From REEB95 sp035648735 (GTDB lineage Bacteria; Pseudomonadota; Alphaproteobacteria; ATCC43930; CGMCC-115725): a stretch of DNA of 55,218 bases. Within the stretch, counting starts at the first letter, position 1. Every line of letters begins with the position of its first letter. The stretch is taken from contig DASRKX010000012.1 in assembly GCA_035648735.1 (NCBI GenBank), forward strand, positions 1-55,218, given 5' to 3'. The notes beneath the pieces were generated by a model. It was not told the origin of the DNA, did no database searches, and saw only the letters and a program-made list of their open reading frames with translations. This document shows, piece after piece, positions 48,981-55,218 of the stretch. A program made the position numbers and the translations under genes.

Positions 48981-50309
48981 TTGTCCGCCGAAAGGCTGAA
49001 GAACAAGGTGGCGGCATCTCCGGCTCAACCCCGCGATTTTTTGCGCGGCCTCCTGAACGCGGCTTTGGCCGCGGCCGATCCGGCGCGCGTCGTGCCCCCG
49101 CATCTGCCGAAGCCGCCCCGGGGCCGCACCATCCTCGTCGGCGCCGGCAAGGCCGCGGCGGCGATGGCGAAGGCGGTCGAGGATCACTGGCCGGGCGATC
49201 TCTCGGGCATCGTCGTGACCCGCTACGGCCATCGCGTGCCGTGCCGCCATATCGAGGTGATCGAGGCGAGCCATCCGGTGCCCGATGCCGCCGGTCAGCA
49301 GGCGGCGCAGCGCATCCTCGACAGCGTCAAGGGGCTGACGCCGGACGATCTCGTGCTCTGCGTCATGTCGGGCGGCGCTTCGGCGCTGCTCGCGCTGCCC
49401 GCGCCGGGCATTTCGCTCGACGACAAACGCGCGCTGACGCGGGAGCTTTTGACATGCGGCGCGACGATTTCCGAGATCAATTGCCTGCGCAAACATCTCT
49501 CGGCGGTCAAGGGTGGCAGGTTGGCTGCCGCCGCTTCGCCGGCCAAGGTCGCCACCCTCGCCATCTCCGATGTGCCGGGGGATGATCCGGCGGTGATCGG
49601 CTCCGGCCCCACCGTTGCCGATCCCAGCACGTATGAGGAGGCACGCGCCATCATCCGCAAATACGGCATCGTGCCGCCCGCCGCCATCGCCGAACGGCTC
49701 GCCGCGGCGAAGGACGAAACGCCGAAGCCGGGCGATCCGCGCCTCGCGCGGGCGACCTACCAGCTCGTGGCCACGCCGCAGATGGCGTTGGAATCCGCCG
49801 CCGCCTGGGCGCGCGGGCAGGGCGTCACGCCGGTAATCCTGGGCGACGCGATCGAGGGCGAGGCGCGCGAGGTGGCCCGGGAGCATGCCGATATCGCCCG
49901 CGCGCTGGCGCAGGGCCATTTCCGCGTCGATGGCGCGGCACCCGCCCTGCCGGCGGTGCTGCTGTCAGGCGGCGAGACGACGGTGACGGTGAAGGGCAAG
50001 GGCCGCGGCGGGCGCAACGCGGAATTCCTGCTGGCGCTCGCCCTGGCGCTGAACGGCGCGCCCGGCATCCACGCCATCGCCTGCGACACCGACGGCGTCG
50101 ACGGCAGCGAGGACAATGCCGGCGCGATCTACGGTCCGGATACGATCGCGCGTGCCGCCGCGCGCGCCGTCGATCTCAGGGCCTTGCTGGCGGTCAATGA
50201 TTCCTGGGGCGCCTTCGACGCGCTCGGCGATCTGGTGGTGACCGGCCCGACCCTCACCAATGTGAACGATTTCCGCGCAATCCTGGTGCTACAACAAGGA
50301 CGGATATAG
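48981..50309 (+). CDS. glycerate 2-kinase (MOFRL type)
   Basis: 442 residues from a TTG at 48981; a GTG at 49008 is equally possible. N-terminal DUF4147 domain (ILVGAGKAAAAMAKAVEDHW, VMSGGASALLALPAPGI) and C-terminal MOFRL domain (LLSGGETTVTVKGKGRGGRN, IACDTDGVDGSEDNAG). It phosphorylates glycerate to 2-phosphoglycerate. It lies 2 bp before pyk, and its product feeds enolase and pyruvate kinase. Confidence 0.92.
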   Translation: MSAERLKNKVAASPAQPRDFLRGLLNAALAAADPARVVPPHLPKPPRGRTILVGAGKAAAAMAKAVEDHWPGDLSGIVVTRYGHRVPCRHIEVIEASHPVPDAAGQQAAQRILDSVKGLTPDDLVLCVMSGGASALLALPAPGISLDDKRALTRELLTCGATISEINCLRKHLSAVKGGRLAAAASPAKVATLAISDVPGDDPAVIGSGPTVADPSTYEEARAIIRKYGIVPPAAIAERLAAAKDETPKPGDPRLARATYQLVATPQMALESAAAWARGQGVTPVILGDAIEGEAREVAREHADIARALAQGHFRVDGAAPALPAVLLSGGETTVTVKGKGRGGRNAEFLLALALALNGAPGIHAIACDTDGVDGSEDNAGAIYGPDTIARAAARAVDLRALLAVNDSWGAFDALGDLVVTGPTLTNVNDFRAILVLQQGRI

Positions 50310-50311
50310 CC

Positions 50312-51733
50312 ATGCGTCGCCGCCGCGCCACCAAGATCGTCGCCACCCTGGGGCCCGCCACCTCCACGCCCGACAAGATCGCGGCGCTGTTCGAGGCCGG
50401 CGTCGACGTGTTCCGCCTCAATTTCAGCCACGGCGACCAGGCCGGCCACAAGGCGCGGCTCGACACCATCCGTGCGCTCGAAAAGAAGACCAACCGGCCG
50501 ATCTGCATCATGGCCGATCTGCAGGGACCGAAGCTGCGCGTCGGCATCTTCGCCGGCGGCAAGGTCACGCTCAAATCGGGGGCCGCCTTCCGCCTCGATC
50601 TCGACCCGGCGCCGGGCGACGAGCGCCGCGCCGGCCTGCCGCATCCTGAAGTCTTCGCCGCCCTCGCGCCGGGCGTCGATCTGCTGCTCGACGACGGCAA
50701 CATCCGGCTCAAGGTCGAGCGCTGCGACAAGGATTTCGCCGAGACCCGGATCGTCGCCGGCGGCGTGCTGTCAGACCGCAAGGGCGTGAACGTACCGAAC
50801 GCGATGCTGCCGGTGTCGCCGCTGACGCCGAAGGACCGCTCCGACCTCGCCTTTGCGCTCGACATCGGCGCCGACTGGATCGCGCTTTCCTTCGTGCAGC
50901 GGCCGGAAGACGTCGCCGAGGCGCGCAAGCTGATCGGCGGTCGCGCCGGCGTGCTGGTGAAGCTCGAGAAACCGGCGGCGATCGGCAAGCTCAACGAGAT
51001 CATCGAGCTGAGCGATGCGGTGATGGTGGCGCGCGGCGATCTCGGCGTCGAGATGCCGCCGGAAGATGTCCCGCCCCTTCAGCGCCGTATCGTCGGCGCG
51101 TGCCGCATCGCCGGCAAGCCGGTGGTCGTCGCGACGCAGATGCTGGAATCGATGATGCGCGCCCCGGTGCCGACGCGTGCCGAGGCGTCGGACGTTGCTA
51201 CCGCCGTTTATGAGGGCGCCGATGCGGTGATGCTGTCGGCCGAGACCGCGGCCGGCCAATATCCGATCGAGTCGGTGCTGATGATGGCTCGCATCATCCG
51301 GCGGGTGCAGGCCGATCCGGCCTATTTCCCCTCGCTGCACGCGACGACGGCCGGCTCGCTCGACCGCAGCGCGTCGGACGCGATCAGCGCCGCCGCCGCG
51401 CAGGTCGCGCACACGATCGGCGCCGCCGCCATCATGTCCTATACCACCTCGGGCGCCACCGCGTTGCGCGCCGCGCGCGAGCGGCCGGACGTGCCGATCA
51501 TCACCCTGACCTCGAATCTGCAGACGGCGCGCAAGCTCGCCATCGTCTGGGCGCTGCATTGCGTCCACACCGCCGACGTCAGCAATTTCACCGACATGGT
51601 GCAGAAGGCGACCGACATCGCCCGCGCCGACGAATTCGCGGTCAAGGGCGACCGCGTGGTGATCACCGCGGGCGTGCCCTTCGGCACGCCGGGTGCCACC
51701 AACGTGCTGCGCATCGCCTGGGTCGGCGATTAA
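50312..51733 (+). CDS. pyk: pyruvate kinase
   Basis: 473 residues. ATKIVATLGPATSTPDKI begins the barrel, VFRLNFSHGD is next, and the active site carries VLVKLEKPAAIGKLNEII with the catalytic Lys, GDLGVEMPPEDVP and ATQMLESMMRAPVPTRAEAS. It makes pyruvate and ATP from phosphoenolpyruvate. 2 bp after the glycerate kinase gene, clearly one operon. The stop overlaps that of the lipoprotein gene on the other strand. Confidence 0.97.
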   Translation: MRRRRATKIVATLGPATSTPDKIAALFEAGVDVFRLNFSHGDQAGHKARLDTIRALEKKTNRPICIMADLQGPKLRVGIFAGGKVTLKSGAAFRLDLDPAPGDERRAGLPHPEVFAALAPGVDLLLDDGNIRLKVERCDKDFAETRIVAGGVLSDRKGVNVPNAMLPVSPLTPKDRSDLAFALDIGADWIALSFVQRPEDVAEARKLIGGRAGVLVKLEKPAAIGKLNEIIELSDAVMVARGDLGVEMPPEDVPPLQRRIVGACRIAGKPVVVATQMLESMMRAPVPTRAEASDVATAVYEGADAVMLSAETAAGQYPIESVLMMARIIRRVQADPAYFPSLHATTAGSLDRSASDAISAAAAQVAHTIGAAAIMSYTTSGATALRAARERPDVPIITLTSNLQTARKLAIVWALHCVHTADVSNFTDMVQKATDIARADEFAVKGDRVVITAGVPFGTPGATNVLRIAWVGD

Positions 51734-52185
51734 GGCTTCGCGGGCGTCCAGGGATAGACCGGCGCCGATTGATCGACGGGCGTCGGGGGATATGCCGGTG
51801 TCGCCGGACTCCCCGGCACCGGTTGCGGCTCGACGATATAGCCGCGGTTGCGCAGGCATTCGTCGATGTAATCCTGCGGCGAGACCGGCGGCGCCACCAC
51901 GGCGCCGACACCGGCACCGGTAGCGCCGCCCGCCAAGGCACCCCATCCGGCCGCCGTGCCACCGCCGGCGACCAGCAGGCCGAGTCCCGCACCCATCGTC
52001 GCGCCGATCACGGTGTAGACCAGGATCGGGCCTGCCGGATAGACGCGCTGGGCCTCGTCGCGGCATTCGCCGACGTCACGCGCGAGTCCGGCCTGGTCGA
52101 CGCCCTTCATATCGACGGCCGGCTGGTAGGGCGGAATGCAGCCCGCGAGAGCGGCGCATAGGCAAAGGAGAGCGGCGCGGCGCAT
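51730..52185 (-). CDS. glycine-zipper lipoprotein
   Basis: 151 residues. Signal with lipobox LAGC (Cys at 16), an acidic helical part with two further Cys (GECRDEAQ, DECLRNRGY), and a Gly-zipper segment (VIGATMGAGLGLLVAGGGTA). The C-terminus is Pro-rich. Probably outer-membrane anchored; role unknown. Confidence 0.8.
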   Translation of the reverse strand: MRRAALLCLCAALAGCIPPYQPAVDMKGVDQAGLARDVGECRDEAQRVYPAGPILVYTVIGATMGAGLGLLVAGGGTAAGWGALAGGATGAGVGAVVAPPVSPQDYIDECLRNRGYIVEPQPVPGSPATPAYPPTPVDQSAPVYPWTPAKP

Positions 52186-52218
52186 GGCCGCAAGCTTAGC
52201 CGCGCCGGGGAATGCTGG

Positions 52219-53442
52219 CTATGCGCGGATGATCCCGTCGAAGGGTGCCAATGCGGCATCATCGGGAAAAACCCGCGCGTCGAGGTCGCGGCGATCGAGC
52301 CCGAGATGATCGCGCAGGATTCCCTTCATCACCCGGCGGCTGTCGGTCGCCACCCGCAGATCGCGATTGTCCTGCAGATTGGCGAGGCCCGGCCAGTCGC
52401 CCGCGACGCGGCCGCCCTTGACCGCGCCGCCGAGGACCAGAAGGACCGAGGCGGTGCCGTGGTCGGTGCCGTTATTGCCGTTGACGGCGACGGTGCGGCC
52501 GAATTCGGTGACCGCGACGACGACGGTGTTCTTCCAGACCGGCCCCATGGCCTGCGCCATGGCGTCGAGGCCGGCGGCCAAACCCTCCAGGTTCTGCGCC
52601 AGGCGCCCGGTCTCGGCGCCCTGCGCCACATGCGTGTCCCAGCCGCCCATATCGAGCGCCGCGACCCGCGGCCCCTTGTCGGCGGCGAGCAATTTTCCGG
52701 CCGCGGCGGCGAGTGGCGCGAAGGCCTTGGGGCCAAAGCCCATGCCCTTCCCCATCTCGCTGTCGTCGCCCAGCACCGCGCCCGCGAAGCTTTGCGCCTT
52801 CAGGCCTTCGGCGAAGGCGGGCCCGAGAAGCTGGTCGCGGGCGTAGATCGGCTTCAACGCGGCGATGAGGTCGCTGTCGGGCGGAGTCTTGCCCTGCGGC
52901 TCCCAGCTTGCCACCTGCACCTTGCCGCGCAGCACCAGCGGCACCGCGCCGCCGACGGCGAGGCCGAGCCGCGCATCGCCCTTCTGCAACAATACCAGCG
53001 CGCGGTTGAGCCAGCCGTCGCTCTCGCCGTGTTTCGCCGCAAGCCCAGTCTCCATCAGATCCTGTGCGTCGAAATGCGAGCGCGTCTGGTAGCCGTTGCC
53101 GGCGGCGGGCACGACGAGGAATTCGCCGCGCTGATAATAAGGGGCGAGCGCCGCGAGCGACGGATGCAGCGCGAAATTGCGGTCGAGCGCGATGGCGCCG
53201 CCCGCCTCGCCCGGCGGCTTCAGCGCGAGCGCACCGCGCTTCTCCGCGTAACGGGGATCGGCATAGGGCGCCACCGCGGCAAGGCCGTCGAGCGCGCCGC
53301 GCAACAGCACAACGACAAAACGTCGCTCGCCCGGCAATGCTGCGAAAACCGCGCCCGGCAGGCCGGCCAGCGCGAAGGTGAAGGAACCGCCGGCAACCAG
53401 GCCGAGGAAACCGCGCCGCGAGGTCGCGCAACAGGAACGCAT
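52219..53442 (-). CDS. DUF1501 protein with Tat signal
   Basis: 407 residues. Tat motif SRRGFLG near residue 8-14, hydrophobic core FTFALAGLPGAVFA. DUF1501 core: FVVVLLRGALDGLAAVAPYA, DMGGWDTHVAQGAETGRLAQ and VTEFGRTVAVNGNNGTDHGT (sulfatase-like fold). Such proteins are paired with DUF1800 genes, as here (3 bp apart). Their function is not settled. Confidence 0.9.
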   Translation of the reverse strand: MRSCCATSRRGFLGLVAGGSFTFALAGLPGAVFAALPGERRFVVVLLRGALDGLAAVAPYADPRYAEKRGALALKPPGEAGGAIALDRNFALHPSLAALAPYYQRGEFLVVPAAGNGYQTRSHFDAQDLMETGLAAKHGESDGWLNRALVLLQKGDARLGLAVGGAVPLVLRGKVQVASWEPQGKTPPDSDLIAALKPIYARDQLLGPAFAEGLKAQSFAGAVLGDDSEMGKGMGFGPKAFAPLAAAAGKLLAADKGPRVAALDMGGWDTHVAQGAETGRLAQNLEGLAAGLDAMAQAMGPVWKNTVVVAVTEFGRTVAVNGNNGTDHGTASVLLVLGGAVKGGRVAGDWPGLANLQDNRDLRVATDSRRVMKGILRDHLGLDRRDLDARVFPDDAALAPFDGIIRA

Positions 53443-53445
53443 CGG

Positions 53446-54774
53446 TCACCTCTTCTGGAATTCGGGCGCGGCGAAGAGCAGCGCCAGCCCGTCGCGGCGC
53501 GACGGCGCCCGCTGGATCGCCTCAAGCGTCTCCGCCGGCATCGCCTCGCCCAGGACGGCATCGGCGAGCTGGGCGGGATCGGGCGGATTGGGAATGCGCG
53601 CCGCGAAATTGCCGCACCATTCGGCGCGTTTCAGGACAGATTCAGGCGAAACCCAGGCGGCCGCCGCGTCGGGCCAGCCCGCGGGCGACGGCGCGTAGAA
53701 GGGCATTTGATCCAGGTTCTTGAGGCTTTGCACCAGCATCGGCGCTTCCGGCGTGAAGCCGGCGACGCGGCAAGCGGAAACGACGAGATCGTCGGGCGTG
53801 CGATATTTGGCGAAGGGCTTGTCCCAGATATCCTTAGTCTCGACCACCGCTGTATGGACCGCCCGCAGATCGCCGCCGGTGTCGCGGAACACCTTGGCGA
53901 TGCGCTCGACATCGTCATGCGGCGGCTCGTCGGCGATGAAATGCCGCGCCAGCTTCACCGCGACGTGCCGCGCCGTCGCCGGATGAGATGCCAGGTCGCG
54001 CAGCGCCCTCTCGCCCTCGCGCTGGCCGTCTTCCGAGTAGGTCCGGCCGAGCAGCACCTTCGGTCCCGGCTCGTGGATCTGCGGCCAGAAGCGGAAGCTG
54101 CCGGCTTGCGAGTCCTGCAGCTGCGCGATCGACCAGCCGGTCAGGATGCGCGCCAGCGCCTCGACGTCGTGCTGCGAGTAGCCGCCGTCGACGCCGAGCG
54201 TGTGCAATTCCAAAATCTCGCGGCCGAGATTCTCGTTGATGCCCTTGCCGCGGCGGATGCCGCCGATCGAATCGGGGCCGATCGATTCCGCGTTGTCGAG
54301 ATAGAGCAGCATCGCCGGATGACTCTCGGCGGCAAGCAGCATGTCGGCGAAACGCCCGCCGACATACGGCCGGATCGCCTCGCGCTCGAAGGCCGCCGCG
54401 AAGCCGCGCACGAACGGCCGGAAGGCCGAGACGGTAAAATGATTGCTCCAGAAATGGACCAGCCGCTCGGTGAAGGTCGCGTCGGTCTGCGCCGCCTGGC
54501 GGATGCGCGCCTCGATCTCGGCGAGGTAGACATCGCGCATCTGCGTATTGAATTCCTTCTTGTCGGCGCCTTTGTCGCGCCGCGCCTCGAGCATCAGCGC
54601 CACCATGCGCGAGGCCGGCGGCAAATTGCCCGGCAGCGGCGCGGCGGCGCCCCGGAGCTGGGCCAGCGCCCAGCCCCGTGGGTCGCGCGCGATGAGATCG
54701 AGTTCGCCCGGCTTGGCGGCGAAGCCAAATCGCGTCGAAGCGACCACCGCAGGAGCGAGACCGGATAAAGCCAT
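53446..54774 (-). CDS. DUF1800 protein
   Basis: 442 residues from the ATG at 54774 (a longer frame begins 54837). DUF1800 signatures include TERLVHFWSNHFTVSAF, AMLLYLDNAESIGP, NENLGREILELHTLGVDGGY, DVEALARILTGW and KLARHFIADEPP. Function unknown; partner of DUF1501. Confidence 0.9.
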   Translation of the reverse strand: MALSGLAPAVVASTRFGFAAKPGELDLIARDPRGWALAQLRGAAAPLPGNLPPASRMVALMLEARRDKGADKKEFNTQMRDVYLAEIEARIRQAAQTDATFTERLVHFWSNHFTVSAFRPFVRGFAAAFEREAIRPYVGGRFADMLLAAESHPAMLLYLDNAESIGPDSIGGIRRGKGINENLGREILELHTLGVDGGYSQHDVEALARILTGWSIAQLQDSQAGSFRFWPQIHEPGPKVLLGRTYSEDGQREGERALRDLASHPATARHVAVKLARHFIADEPPHDDVERIAKVFRDTGGDLRAVHTAVVETKDIWDKPFAKYRTPDDLVVSACRVAGFTPEAPMLVQSLKNLDQMPFYAPSPAGWPDAAAAWVSPESVLKRAEWCGNFAARIPNPPDPAQLADAVLGEAMPAETLEAIQRAPSRRDGLALLFAAPEFQKR

Positions 54775-54875
54775 GGCTCTCAATGATAGGGCCGCGGGCC
54801 TTAACGCATCCCTCTTTGCTTGGTGGCGCGGCATCAAACATGCTAAACCGCGCCCGGCCCGCGGTTAACCAATCC

Positions 54876-55218
54876 ATGGACATCTCGATCGTCATCCCCG
54901 TCCGCAACGAAGCGGCGAACATCGCGCCCCTGGTGCGCGAAATTCGCGCTGCGCTCGACGGCCGACTCGATTACGAGATCGTCTATGTCGACGACGGCAG
55001 CGCGGATTCGACCGTGGCCGAGCTGCGCGCGCTCAAGGCGGGATTCCCGCGCCTGCGAGCGCTGCGCCATGCCCGCCGCGCCGGCCAGAGCGCCGCCTTG
55101 ACGCCGGTGCGGATGGCGGCGCTCTGGCCGGCGCGCAGCCCCTGGATCGCGACCCTCGACGGCGACGGCCAGAACGATCCCTCCGACATCCCGCGCCTCT
55201 GGGAAGTGGCGCGCGACG
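54876..55218 (+). CDS. glycosyltransferase family 2, N-terminal part
   Basis: The frame from the ATG at 54876 is open to the window edge (114 residues). DISIVIPVRNEAANIAPLVR, then VYVDDGSADST and a later TLDGDGQNDP (DxD) match GT2 enzymes of the dolichol-phosphate mannosyltransferase type. Divergent from DUF1800. C-terminus missing. Confidence 0.9.
   Translation, partial: MDISIVIPVRNEAANIAPLVREIRAALDGRLDYEIVYVDDGSADSTVAELRALKAGFPRLRALRHARRAGQSAALTPVRMAALWPARSPWIATLDGDGQNDPSDIPRLWEVARD

Overview
The window is chromosomal DNA, rich in G+C, from an alphaproteobacterium. Four independent sequence marks support this: a circularly permuted two-piece tmRNA gene, a SAM-II (SAM-alpha) riboswitch in front of metZ, a GTTC-N7-GTTC box of the alphaproteobacterial LexA type, and the family content (GapR/DUF2312, SspB, DUF6456, DUF1244, DUF4169, ThyX). 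A Rhodospirillales-like bacterium is my best guess from gene order (miaA-ilvBNC-leuA-mreBCD-mrdA-rodA), but this is inference.

Layout. 1-2.2 kb: small exported or membrane proteins of unknown role. 2.2-4.3 kb: a LexA-like S24 repressor with repeated operator-like sites, divergent from a two-gene operon (GcrA-like zinc-motif protein and DUF6456) that carries an SOS-type box. 4.3-5.7 kb: metZ with promoter, SAM-II aptamer and intrinsic terminator. 5706-8973: a complete transposon of 3268 bp with an IS1-family transposase, near-perfect 21-bp inverted ends and an 8-bp target duplication, carrying four cargo genes including an XRE-ImmA/IrrE regulator-protease. 9.0-11.6 kb: a NitT/TauT-type ABC importer. 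12036-13928: a second complete element, IS1595 family, with identical 24-bp inverted ends and a 9-bp flanking duplication, carrying a HEPN-like protein and small ORFs. 14-19.3 kb: a GntR regulator with NMT1-like, HpcH aldolase, LigJ-like hydratase and dihydroxyphthalate-decarboxylase-like genes, probably an aromatic-acid catabolic cluster, then a small nucleotidyltransferase and tRNA-Lys(CTT).

19.5-31.6 kb (all minus): rod-shape genes mreBCD-mrdA-rodA directly downstream of the branched-chain amino acid genes ilvBNC-leuA and miaA. 31.7-41.3 kb: serB, a MarC protein, the membrane quality-control set hflK-hflC-DUF2065-degP, divergent mrp/apbC, lemA with two TPM-domain genes, and thyX. 41.4-47.4 kb: permuted ssrA next to sspB (the tag RNA and the adaptor that delivers tagged proteins to ClpXP), a class I fumarase, an ECF-sigma/anti-sigma/periplasmic-sensor operon, class II fumC and two small genes. 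47.5-55.2 kb: gapR, DUF1244, N-formylglutamate amidohydrolase, glycerate 2-kinase, pyruvate kinase, a lipoprotein, the DUF1501/DUF1800 pair and the start of a glycosyltransferase.

The most unusual parts are the two cargo-bearing insertion elements bracketing the ABC importer. The first landed a few bases upstream of the metZ promoter and touches the stop codon of the importer permease gene. Both carry candidate defence, toxin or regulatory genes that I cannot match to a described system.
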